DNA from: a virus
DNA: 24,733 nt
Strand: one strand, 5' to 3'
IMG/VR virus record: IMGVR_UViG_3300009159_000299
Location: 1-24,733 of that record
This document shows, one piece after another, positions 18,512 through 24,733 of this stretch. A program made the position numbers and the translations under genes. Every line of letters begins with the position of its first letter. Positions within the stretch are counted from its first letter, which is position 1. The notes below the pieces were generated by a model, which made no database searches, was not told where the DNA came from, and worked only from the letters and a program-made list of their open reading frames with translations.

Positions 18512-19783
18512 TTATGCGGTATACAGCTTGCCATTATACATGGCTTTGCCGTTATGGATATGAACCCCGTAAACATGGAAGTCGCCATTGCCCTCTTCGT
18601 AGTGGACAATACCTATTCCCTGTTGCCAGTTCTCATATCGTGTGACAGGCTTACCCCACTCGTCAGTTCCACCCATAGCTGATGGTACAGCACCATCAAT
18701 TCTGGCTAGAGTACCTGGAGTAAAAGCAAGTCGTGTCTTAAAACCGTTTTTAACATTAACGGTCTTGTATTGGAGTTCCATACGATGTACGTGACCAAAG
18801 ATAGTTGAAACCCTATCATCGGCTACCACAGCCATCGCTGTTGAACCATTGGAACGAACCTTAACACCGTGAATACATTTTAGATTATCATTAATCCAGT
18901 ATTCGCCAGCAGGATAGCCATCGATGTACTCGACGTTGAGTTCATCTAGTCTAAGTAGGAACGGTACTGATAGCACAGGCCAGTTATCTGGTTTCTCTGC
19001 TCGGTGTAATCCGAATGCCGCTGAGGCATTTGTGATAATCGACTTGTTGATTCGAATATCGTGATTACCAGCTATTAGTGTAACTTTCGCATTTGGTGCT
19101 GAACTCCGTTGTTCAACAAGGAAACGATAGCCACGATTGATAGCCTTTTGTGTAGTCAGAGCAAAAGTTGGTTCTTGGATAAACCTAGAGAAGCTAGGGA
19201 AGTCCAGGAAGTCACCTAGGTTGATTATCTGGTCTGGAGCAACATCAGCAATTATCTGTAAAGCAATCGACATAGCTTTCTCGTCGTGAAACGGGTCAAG
19301 TGTGTCATCTACTAAATCTCGACGAAACCCAATCTGTGGGTCAGGCAAGATGATAGCAGTCTTTACAGTGTTCTTATTAGCTTTAGGCTTGAGTAACTTG
19401 ATAGGCACTTGTGCTGCCTGTTGGATTACAGGCCACTTTGGACCTTCACTAAATGCTGGGTCGAGAACTAGTTGCACACCTTGATTGTCGTGTGTTTCTG
19501 CTTCGCCATCAGCGTTCTTAATAGTGGTAGTCCAGGTGCTTACCCTGATACCCTTAACAGTACCAATTAGCTCAGGACTGACGTTGTTCTTTTTAAGTGC
19601 TTCGATTAGTTTGTCAGCGACACCTCGCCACTGACCATCTTCTCGAACATTACCTTTGCTGGTTTTATTCAAACCCATGCGTCTGCGTCTAGAACGTACT
19701 GCCGCAGGTGTTATACCTAATGCTTCAGCAAGTTCTGTATCTGAACTATCTATGTTAGCTTGAATGTACTCGTTTGGTTCCAT
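18512..19783 (-). CDS. Metallophosphoesterase with N-terminal HTH
   Basis: It encodes 423 residues. An N-terminal helix-turn-helix (about 13-37, SDTELAEALGITPAAVRSRR) is joined to a calcineurin-like phosphoesterase. The phosphoesterase has DPQ (148-150), GD (190-191), GNHD (239-242), IHG (304-306) and GHVH (330-333). The usual first motif is DxH; here Gln replaces His, as in some phage members. Likely a nuclease or phosphatase acting on DNA or nucleotides. I chose the ATG at 19783 because GGAGG precedes it, over a TTG at 19810. It has its own promoter after the lysis terminator. Confidence 0.85.
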   Translation of the reverse strand: MEPNEYIQANIDSSDTELAEALGITPAAVRSRRRRMGLNKTSKGNVREDGQWRGVADKLIEALKKNNVSPELIGTVKGIRVSTWTTTIKNADGEAETHDNQGVQLVLDPAFSEGPKWPVIQQAAQVPIKLLKPKANKNTVKTAIILPDPQIGFRRDLVDDTLDPFHDEKAMSIALQIIADVAPDQIINLGDFLDFPSFSRFIQEPTFALTTQKAINRGYRFLVEQRSSAPNAKVTLIAGNHDIRINKSIITNASAAFGLHRAEKPDNWPVLSVPFLLRLDELNVEYIDGYPAGEYWINDNLKCIHGVKVRSNGSTAMAVVADDRVSTIFGHVHRMELQYKTVNVKNGFKTRLAFTPGTLARIDGAVPSAMGGTDEWGKPVTRYENWQQGIGIVHYEEGNGDFHVYGVHIHNGKAMYNGKLYTA

Positions 19784-19824
19784 GGTTCCTCCATATAAAG
19801 GTACAAGCAATTTGCTCTATTATT

Positions 19825-19830
19825 ATTATA
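19825..19830 (-). promoter_or_regulatory. Promoter -10 for the metallophosphoesterase gene
   Basis: TATAAT on the minus strand, just after the T-tract of the preceding terminator. The predicted start at 19818 leaves a leader of about 35 nt with a GGAGG site. No good -35 is visible. Confidence 0.45.
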
Positions 19831-19837
19831 ATCTCTT

Positions 19838-19863
19838 AAAAAAAAATAACAGCCGTTTGGCTG
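19838..19863 (-). terminator. Rho-independent terminator after the lysis module
   Basis: On the minus strand CAGCC pairs with GGCTG across a 4-nt loop and is followed by TTA and a run of nine T. Confidence 0.85.
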
Positions 19864-19899
19864 CTACTTTATTGGTCGCTTGCATGAATTTGCTTGCAT
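19864..19899 (-). CDS. Possible leaderless 11-residue ORF
   Basis: MQANSCKRPIK. The ATG lies 6 nt after a -10 element, and the stop is followed at once by the terminator, so the whole transcript would be about 62 nt. It may be a micropeptide gene or simply a small RNA that happens to begin with AUG. Two copies of GCTTGCATGA (19878-19887 and 19892-19901, plus-strand reading) span it. Confidence 0.3.
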   Translation of the reverse strand: MQANSCKRPIK

Positions 19900-19905
19900 G
19901 AGGTT

Positions 19906-19934
19906 ACTCTAGCATAGCCACTTTAATTTGTCAA
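19906..19934 (-). promoter_or_regulatory. Promoter of a 62-nt RNA at the end of the lysis module
   Basis: Minus strand TTGACA (19934-19929), a 17-nt spacer ending TGC, TAGAGT (19911-19906). The -35 overlaps the stop codon of the transglycosylase gene. The layout equals that of candidate small RNA 2. Confidence 0.58.
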
Positions 19935-20464
19935 TACCAGTTATGCGAATTATGAAAAGCTACTGCGTTGGCCCATGAGCCATACCGAGCTATTGTGTAC
20001 GACTGCATATCTATCATAGCCCCTACTGGCTCGTTCCAAGTATGCGACCACTTACCACAAGGTAGTTGCTGGCCGATACCGCACGCTCCAGAGCTTTTAT
20101 TGACAGCATTGGGGTTACAGCCTGACTCTCGCATAATGAGAGTATAGGCATTACCTTGGTCTGTGATACCTGCCTGATTCATCCAGTCCTGGCAAGTGCC
20201 AGATACAGAACTAGCCTGTGCCCTTGGTACTACTATAGCCAATAAGCGGTCTTTTTTAGCTTTTACCTGAAGTCTTAACTCATCTATTTGTTTTTGTAAT
20301 TCTATTTGTTGTTTTGCTTTTTCTTCTATTGAACCCCTGTTAAGGTTTTCATTGGTTTCAATTTTTTTATTAGATTTCTTTATTTCGCCACTAAGCAAGA
20401 TGTTGAACGCCGCTAGAGCGACTATTGATATTCCTAAGATTATCCATTTGAATCGTATTAAAAT
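19931..20464 (-). CDS. Membrane-anchored lytic transglycosylase, probable ATT start
   Basis: This peptidoglycan-cleaving lysis enzyme has 177 residues if it starts at the ATT at 20464. An N-terminal basic-hydrophobic signal anchor (about 7-25, WIILGISIVALAAFNILLSG) precedes a coiled coil (about 35-72) and a lysozyme-like catalytic domain. In that domain ESGCNPNAVNKSSGACGIGQ carries the catalytic Glu (about 113). The ATT is placed 5 nt after a perfect AGGAG site; no ATG, GTG or TTG exists in frame until 20398, which has no site and would remove the anchor. The short Cys-containing catalytic domain resembles cell-wall enzymes I associate with Saccharibacteria. Confidence 0.75.
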   Translation of the reverse strand: MLIRFKWIILGISIVALAAFNILLSGEIKKSNKKIETNENLNRGSIEEKAKQQIELQKQIDELRLQVKAKKDRLLAIVVPRAQASSVSGTCQDWMNQAGITDQGNAYTLIMRESGCNPNAVNKSSGACGIGQQLPCGKWSHTWNEPVGAMIDMQSYTIARYGSWANAVAFHNSHNWY

Positions 20465-20480
20465 ATATTCTCCTCTTTAA

Positions 20481-20558
20481 TTATTGACAAGCCTCGCAAG
20501 ACTCCAGAGTTTCTGGGTCCACGGGACATACTTGAGCTAAAAAGTCTGGCTCTTCCAT
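20481..20558 (-). CDS. Very small Cys-containing ORF, 25 residues
   Basis: It encodes MEEPDFLAQVCPVDPETLES then CEACQ, acidic with three Cys including CEAC. The ATG begins one base after the stop of the holin-like gene, so reinitiation is possible. No clear ribosome binding site of its own. It sits between holin-like and transglycosylase genes, where small lysis regulators are often found. Low certainty. Confidence 0.38.
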   Translation of the reverse strand: MEEPDFLAQVCPVDPETLESCEACQ

Positions 20559-20559
20559 A

Positions 20560-20739
20560 CTAGACTTTGCTCATACCTGCTCGTAATGCACCAAGACCTA
20601 AAGCACTTAGTATGATATTCACATACTGAGTATAGCTAGGGTCAACATAGCCGTACTGTACTAGAGTATTGAAGATAATCGCTACGATTACCACAATGTA
20701 AGTTTTTTTGCCTTGAAGTTCGCTTAATATTTTTTTCAT
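20560..20739 (-). CDS. Small holin-like membrane protein
   Basis: It encodes 59 residues beginning MKKILSELQGKKTYIVVIVA. One hydrophobic helix lies at about 13-30, and a second weaker one, VNIILSALGLGALRAG, at about 40-55. The '-LqGKKTYi---' start and 'ALGLGALRAG' ending recall small phage holins. With the transglycosylase two genes downstream and the amidase upstream, a pore-forming role in lysis is likely. The start overlaps the previous stop (ATGA). Confidence 0.72.
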   Translation of the reverse strand: MKKILSELQGKKTYIVVIVAIIFNTLVQYGYVDPSYTQYVNIILSALGLGALRAGMSKV

Positions 20740-20837
20740 TTCTTTTTCGCTTTCTTGGTTACTTTTTTAGTTACCTTTTTAGTTGATTTTTTAGGTTGTG
20801 TTTTACTCATTGTTCCGTAACTTTTCATTCCGTACAT
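20736..20837 (-). CDS. Tiny Lys-rich protein, 33 residues
   Basis: It begins MYGMKSYGTMSKTQPKKSTK and continues with three VTKK-type repeats. It is almost one third lysine. A strong AAGGAGA site lies 6 nt before the ATG, and the stop overlaps the holin-like ATG. Such Lys-rich mini-proteins are common in phage late operons and may bind DNA or the envelope; no role is known. Confidence 0.68.
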   Translation of the reverse strand: MYGMKSYGTMSKTQPKKSTKKVTKKVTKKAKKK

Positions 20838-20853
20838 AATGTTCTCCTTTTGT

Positions 20854-21105
20854 TTACCACTTTACTTTATTTGCCCAGTACGCTGCTGACATTTTGCCTT
20901 TAGCTATATTCTTAGCGTGTCTAGCCTTAAACGACTTTGACCTAGCTGTTGTTGTTTTATCACCTGATACACCTTGTTGTCCAAAACGGATTAACTTTAT
21001 GGTGTCGCCACTTTTAGCAAGTACAGCGTGTGATTTTGTAGCGTGCGATGAAGTACGCTTAGGCTTATTATACCCCTCAAACTTCTCTTTACCACGTGCA
21101 ATCAT
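20854..21105 (-). CDS. Small basic conserved phage protein
   Basis: It encodes 83 residues. The segments EKFEGYNKPKRTSSHATKSH, IKLIRFGQQGVSG and SFKARHAKNIAKGKMSAAYW match a family of small basic proteins found in many podovirus and environmental phage genomes. I do not know a tested function; a virion or DNA-binding role would fit the charge. Its ATG overlaps the stop of the preceding gene. Confidence 0.78.
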   Translation of the reverse strand: MIARGKEKFEGYNKPKRTSSHATKSHAVLAKSGDTIKLIRFGQQGVSGDKTTTARSKSFKARHAKNIAKGKMSAAYWANKVKW

Positions 21106-21251
21106 TTCTTTTTTGCTTTTGGTTTAGTGTGAGTAAGCACTTTACTAGATGCAGTATGTTTAGCACCTGAGTGTATCTTGCCACTCATTTTATGTGTTGG
21201 ACCTGTGTATAACTTACCGCTTGATAAATAGTGTTTAGCTGTTTTGCTCAT
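21102..21251 (-). CDS. Tiny basic repeat-containing protein, 49 residues
   Basis: It begins MSKTAKHYLSSGKLYTGPTH. Three related units (SGKLYTGPTH, SGKIHSGAKH, SSKVLTHTK) follow one another, then a Lys-rich tail. It is coupled to both neighbours by ATGA-type overlaps. Proteins with this 'GK-ytG-tH' repeat occur in other phages beside the two adjacent families; function unknown. Confidence 0.68.
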   Translation of the reverse strand: MSKTAKHYLSSGKLYTGPTHKMSGKIHSGAKHTASSKVLTHTKPKAKKK

Positions 21252-21424
21252 TTCTTTTTCCCTTTGCTTTTTAATCTGTCGGCTTTGAATTCTGCTGGTG
21301 TATGTGTAGCTTTAGTTTTCATGTTCTTAGCTTCGTTGACTTTTCCACTTGCTGTAAAATGAAGCCGTATTTTGGTTCCATTTTTTAAGGTTTTCATTCT
21401 ATATTTTCCGCCCTTGATTGGCAT
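21248..21424 (-). CDS. Small basic conserved phage protein, 58 residues
   Basis: It begins MPIKGGKYRMKTLKNGTKIR and continues LHFTASGKVNEAKN, then HTPAEFKADRLKSKGKKK. The 'GGKYr-Kt-knG-k-RLhf--gGKV-E' core recalls a recurrent phage mini-protein. The ATG overlaps the amidase stop (TAATG), and its stop overlaps the next ATG. It is the first of four consecutive small basic genes between amidase and holin-like gene. Confidence 0.7.
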   Translation of the reverse strand: MPIKGGKYRMKTLKNGTKIRLHFTASGKVNEAKNMKTKATHTPAEFKADRLKSKGKKK

Positions 21425-22374
21425 TATTTGCCTCCTTTGTTAAATAATTGTTTAATCCAGTTTATTACATAAAGTATAAGTTGGATTATTGGGTTTGTAG
21501 GTGGAACAACTGGCACTTCCACTAAGGGTTGTCCGCCAGGATTGGTAACATCGGCAGGGTCAGTCGTTACAGGTTTAGGTGGTACTGCTGGTGCTGGTGT
21601 TACATATTTAGCAGTCAGGACAGATGTTACATCTACGCCATTGGCTGTGATTACTTGTCCGCCCTCTGCGATGTATTTATTCCAAGCATTGGCTTCCTGG
21701 TTGTAAGCACCTATCTGTTTGCCATCTTTGAAGACTTTATACTTTGGTGCTACTGATGGTGGAATTGGTACATCAGCTGGTTTAGGAGTTGGGGTCGATG
21801 GTTGTATCTCTGGCCAGTCAAAAGGCACATTAGGTATTACTGGGTTGCCGTTGGTGTTGCGGTATTCCTGTACGAAGCCGATTAGAGTATTACCACAGCA
21901 AGCTGTATAAGCGTCAGATACTTCTCGGTGAGCATAGACATCGCTCTGTACGGCTGGAAAGCTAGGGTTCTGGGTACATAACCAGTCTAATAGTTGCTTG
22001 AGAGCTTCATACTGCTCCCTTGTAGGGATTTGATTAACATCTGGGTGAAAATACCCATCTAGGCAAATAGCAACGCTCTGGCGGTTCACAGGGTAGTTGC
22101 CAGCGTGGTAGGTAGCTTGAGTAAATGGTCTAATCCAGAATATCTCGCCAACGTTGTCTATTTTGAAGTGATATTGTAAGCCTGGTCCTAGTCGTTGGTA
22201 GTGAGCTGCTGCTTCGCTTCGGTAACGTGCCATTGAGTCGTAATCGTGCTGTCGCACTACTGCATCGTGATGTACGATAATTTTAGTTATTGAGTTCTCA
22301 CTGCGAGCTTCTTCTGGCCAAGCTGGGTTTAGGTAGCTATCTCCTCGAACATCGGTCATTGGGTAAGTTTTCAT
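21424..22374 (-). CDS. N-acetylmuramoyl-L-alanine amidase (endolysin)
   Basis: This 316-residue enzyme cuts the bond between muramic acid and the stem peptide. The Amidase_2 catalytic domain fills about 28-170: IIVHHDA (His35-36), YHAGNYPVNRQSVAICLDG, and zinc ligands His149 (YAHREV) and Cys159/160. A Pro/Thr-rich linker and a small repeat-like region (about 211-258) follow. The C-terminus ends in a hydrophobic or amphipathic helix (about 296-311, IIQLILYVINWIKQLF), an unusual feature that could tether it to membrane. GGAG ribosome binding site. There is no signal peptide. Confidence 0.9.
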   Translation of the reverse strand: MKTYPMTDVRGDSYLNPAWPEEARSENSITKIIVHHDAVVRQHDYDSMARYRSEAAAHYQRLGPGLQYHFKIDNVGEIFWIRPFTQATYHAGNYPVNRQSVAICLDGYFHPDVNQIPTREQYEALKQLLDWLCTQNPSFPAVQSDVYAHREVSDAYTACCGNTLIGFVQEYRNTNGNPVIPNVPFDWPEIQPSTPTPKPADVPIPPSVAPKYKVFKDGKQIGAYNQEANAWNKYIAEGGQVITANGVDVTSVLTAKYVTPAPAVPPKPVTTDPADVTNPGGQPLVEVPVVPPTNPIIQLILYVINWIKQLFNKGGK

Positions 22375-22384
22375 TTATTCTCCT

Positions 22385-22621
22385 TTATTTATTTAAGAAT
22401 GCTATTAGCAGGTAGGTTACTATTGCAGTAGATATGCTGGCAATGATTGGATTGATTACATTCATCAGGCTTTTCTTTTTCAATTCAACCGATACCATTT
22501 GCTTAAAATCTTCAAACTCGTCTTTGGTAACATAGTTCTTAGTTACATTGTCGAGCTTCTTGTCTATTTGGTCAAGACGGTAAAGCACCAGTTCGTAGTT
22601 TTCTTTTTTAGGAGTTGCCAT
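22385..22621 (-). CDS. Coiled-coil protein with C-terminal membrane helix (XhlA-like)
   Basis: It encodes 78 residues. A polar helical region (about 8-50, with LDQIDKKLDNVTKNYVTKDE) is followed by a C-terminal hydrophobic segment at 56-76 (NPIIASISTAIVTYLLIAFL). This is the layout of XhlA-type accessory lysis proteins. It overlaps the tail-tip gene upstream (TAATG) and directly precedes the amidase, supporting a role in membrane disruption or endolysin release. Confidence 0.7.
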   Translation of the reverse strand: MATPKKENYELVLYRLDQIDKKLDNVTKNYVTKDEFEDFKQMVSVELKKKSLMNVINPIIASISTAIVTYLLIAFLNK

Positions 22622-23487
22622 TATGTTTGACTCACTAAGTAGCCATTAAAAGCGTTAGTATAGATTGTCGCTACTTCTAATGCTGGGGTACTTACTCCAC
22701 TATTGAACATAAATCCTTCAATATAATCTGAAGCAGCTAGTTGTATAATTCCAGATAAGCCCAAACCAAATAAAGTTGAAGCAGCATTTCTTCTTGCCCC
22801 ACGAACTACCTGAGTTGTGCCATTTTTTTGAATATACGGGTAGAAAATATCAGTTGTTGTAGCATTAACTTGGCAAACCATATTTATTTGGTAAAAGCCA
22901 GCTACTGGGGCTGTATAGCGAAAATTGGTTGTACTGTCAAAGTTGTTATTTGTATCAAAAAGTTCGGTGTCGTAGTTTATTTTAGTACCTACGCTGGCAC
23001 TTAGGTTTTGGGCAGCATTACGATACACACTAAACTTATACGGATTAGATATAGCAGCTGTCGAATAACTCAAACTAGCAATTTTAGCAGATGTTACTGC
23101 TAAGTTGGTGATGTTTGAAGTTATAATTGAATCTGTTGCGTGTGTACCGTCTTGGTTATGACCCACTAATACGCCAGTCATAGCATCATCCCAATGTGTT
23201 TCCGTAAAGTACATAGATACAGCTGCACCTGCATTGTGGGTTGAATCAGTTGTGCCTTCTTTACCACGAACACAATTTATAATATTACTTCCATTGACCA
23301 CACCTGTAATAACTTCTTCATTGATTGTACCTGGCTCCAATACTAATGTAATTGCAGTATCTGTATCTAACCCAGAAGTAGTAGTTAATGGCAATGTAGT
23401 AGCAGCTGCGGCAAAGCCACCCACTCCTATGGTTGTACTAAACTTTCTTTTTGCTTTTTTGAATTTATCTGTATTTGCAGCTGCCAT
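22621..23487 (-). CDS. Tail-tip protein with C1q-like C-terminal domain
   Basis: It encodes 288 residues. The first 120 (TDKFKKAKRKFSTT to ETHWDDAMTG) are nearly the same as in the neighbouring gene at 23496 and probably anchor the protein to the virion. The C-terminal part (about 150-285) has the jelly-roll pattern of C1q/TNF-like domains: KINYDTELFDTNNNFD, FRYTAPVAGFYQINMV and a final TIYTNAFNGYLVSQ. That suggests a trimeric receptor-binding tip. AGGAG ribosome binding site. Confidence 0.75.
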   Translation of the reverse strand: MAAANTDKFKKAKRKFSTTIGVGGFAAAATTLPLTTTSGLDTDTAITLVLEPGTINEEVITGVVNGSNIINCVRGKEGTTDSTHNAGAAVSMYFTETHWDDAMTGVLVGHNQDGTHATDSIITSNITNLAVTSAKIASLSYSTAAISNPYKFSVYRNAAQNLSASVGTKINYDTELFDTNNNFDSTTNFRYTAPVAGFYQINMVCQVNATTTDIFYPYIQKNGTTQVVRGARRNAASTLFGLGLSGIIQLAASDYIEGFMFNSGVSTPALEVATIYTNAFNGYLVSQT

Positions 23488-23495
23488 AATATCTC

Positions 23496-24350
23496 CTAAG
23501 TTTTAATTATATAATTCATTACTAAATAAGGCTGAAGGTTATTGTGTGACCCACCACCACCTGTTGCACCACTTGTCCACGTTAATGTATCTGGTGTACC
23601 TGCATCACCACGAGATATTTGTGAAGTGTAATTACTATCATCAACACCTTGTAACTGCCTCGATAAACTATTTGAATGAGTATGAGAGGGCATTTCTGCG
23701 GTTAAAAGAGTGTGTGTTTCAGCACCACCAGTACCACCTAGTGTTGCAAATGTTCCAGTATTTTTACCTACAGGTATACGACCTTTCATATCTGGCAAAT
23801 TAAATGTAGTAGTTCCATTGCCTACTCCATAAGTTGTACTAACTATTGCAAACAAATCTGCATAAGTTGTGCGAGATACTGCTGTTCCATCACACAATAA
23901 ATATCCAGTTGGAGCAGAACTACCAGCAAAAGTTAATACTGTGCCAGTTGGATTCATTACAGATACACCACTAATAGATACAGAAGTAGCAGTAACAGCT
24001 CCGTGTGTACCATCTTGACTATGTTGAGTTAAAATACCATTTACCATATCATCCCAGTGAGTTTCAGTAAAATACATACTTACTACAGAAGCAGAAGAAT
24101 GAGTAGTATCAGTAGTTCCTTCTTTAGCTCTAACGCAATTTATAATATCAGTTCCTGAAACTACTCCTGTAATTACTTCTTCATTGGCATTACCTGGGTC
24201 AAGCACTAAAGTAATGGCTGTATCGGTATCTAGTCCAGTTGTAGATACTAATGGCAGTGTAGTTGCTCCTTGAGCAAATCCACCTGCAGAAACAGTTGTA
24301 GAAAATCTTCTCCTGGCTTTTTTGAATTTGTCTGTGTTAGATGCTGCCAT
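23496..24350 (-). CDS. Tail-tip protein with phage tail collar domain
   Basis: It encodes 284 residues. It has the same N-terminal module as the next gene (NTDKFKKARRRFSTT through FTETHWDDM). A phage tail-collar-like domain follows at about 130-284: PTGYLLCDGTAVSRTTYADL, TTYGVGNGTTTFNLPDMKGR and the His-containing PSHTHSNS, ending QPYLVMNYIIK. Such collar domains occur at fibre tips and often bind metal through His repeats. A host-recognition fibre is the likely role. AGGAG ribosome binding site. Confidence 0.82.
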   Translation of the reverse strand: MAASNTDKFKKARRRFSTTVSAGGFAQGATTLPLVSTTGLDTDTAITLVLDPGNANEEVITGVVSGTDIINCVRAKEGTTDTTHSSASVVSMYFTETHWDDMVNGILTQHSQDGTHGAVTATSVSISGVSVMNPTGTVLTFAGSSAPTGYLLCDGTAVSRTTYADLFAIVSTTYGVGNGTTTFNLPDMKGRIPVGKNTGTFATLGGTGGAETHTLLTAEMPSHTHSNSLSRQLQGVDDSNYTSQISRGDAGTPDTLTWTSGATGGGGSHNNLQPYLVMNYIIKT

Positions 24351-24358
24351 TACTACTC

Positions 24359-24733
24359 CTATACTTTAATTATATAATTTAATACAACATAAGGTTGCAA
24401 TACTGATTGTGTTGCACTTAATGCACTAACAGTTGTGTGGGAGTGTGAACCGTCTGCACTAATAGCGTGATTGTGACTTGGTGGTGTATCTGATGAAGCT
24501 GTGTTTACAATATTAGATGACTGTCCAGCTTGATAAATAGCCCTATCAACTGCTCCACCGTGAGAGTGAGAACCTTGAGTATCGGTTGTGTGAGTATGAG
24601 CTAAAGAAACTGTTTTTGCACCACCTGTTTCACCCAATATATCAAATGCTGTATCTGCACTGTCTCTACCTACGGGAATTTTACCTTTTAAATTTGGAAC
24701 ATTAAATGTAGTTGAACCATCACCAACACCATA
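24359..24733 (-). CDS. Tail collar protein, C-terminal part
   Basis: The frame is open to the window edge, giving 125 residues of C-terminus. GVGDGSTTFNVPNLKGKIPV is followed by a Gly/His-rich stretch (AHTHTTDTQGSHSHGG, PSHNHAISADGSHSH) and ends QPYVVLNYIIKV. It is a third tail-tip paralog, closest to the collar domain of the gene at 23496. The His-X-His pairs resemble the iron-binding needles of T4-type long tail fibre tips. The N-terminal part is outside the window. Confidence 0.85.
   Translation of the reverse strand, partial: YGVGDGSTTFNVPNLKGKIPVGRDSADTAFDILGETGGAKTVSLAHTHTTDTQGSHSHGGAVDRAIYQAGQSSNIVNTASSDTPPSHNHAISADGSHSHTTVSALSATQSVLQPYVVLNYIIKV

Noticed and set aside
1-24733. Recoding of TGA or another stop codon
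   Set aside because: TGA ends many genes exactly at the coupled ATGA overlaps, and all core proteins are intact in the standard bacterial code.

Overview
This window is a piece of a tailed double-stranded DNA bacteriophage genome. It has a low GC content and is almost entirely coding. It carries a terminase pair, a portal, a putative scaffold and an N4-gp56-type major capsid protein, modular tail-tip proteins, a lysis cassette, and a long early operon of mostly tiny genes. TGA is an ordinary stop here, because many genes overlap as ATGA, so the code-25 candidate phyla are excluded as hosts. The window has no integrase, polymerase, helicase or tape-measure gene, and it is not the whole genome. 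The transglycosylase style and other small proteins resemble what I know from Saccharibacteria (Patescibacteria) and their phages. That host call is an inference, not a demonstration.

Layout. 1-7784 (minus strand) is the head module, transcribed from small terminase (7784) through a ribbon-helix-helix regulator, large terminase, portal, small accessory genes, scaffold, capsid and three unidentified genes after a terminator. 7785-7996 is a divergent control region with back-to-back promoters for the late (minus) and early (plus) operons. 7997-12039 (plus) is an early block of overlapping small genes, interrupted at 9283-9705 by a noncoding region with iteron-like repeats that may be a replication origin. 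12017-13149 (minus) is a regulatory island with two paralogous tiny genes, two candidate small RNAs, a diverged duplication and a third small gene. 13317-17759 (plus) is the DNA metabolism operon: RecB-like nuclease, SSB-like protein, RusA resolvase, dATP/dGTP-diphosphohydrolase-like protein and HNH endonuclease. 17760-19783 (minus) holds a bidirectional terminator, a Zn-ribbon protein, a tRNA-like RNA and a metallophosphoesterase. 19838-24733 (minus) is the lysis and tail-tip module: three tail-tip proteins, a coiled-coil membrane protein, an amidase, a run of small basic proteins, a holin-like protein and a membrane-anchored transglycosylase.

Regulation is the unusual part. Early plus-strand promoters share the form TTGACA-N17-TACAAT. 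Minus-strand promoters mostly carry an extended -10 (TGnTATAAT). At several of them the ATG lies only 6-8 nt after the -10 with no Shine-Dalgarno sequence, which predicts leaderless mRNAs. Several of these promoters are fused to the U-tract of an upstream terminator hairpin, giving compact terminator-promoter relays. Transcripts that do have leaders tend to begin with a hairpin at the predicted 5' end. All promoters and RNAs are read by eye from sequence and have not been tested.
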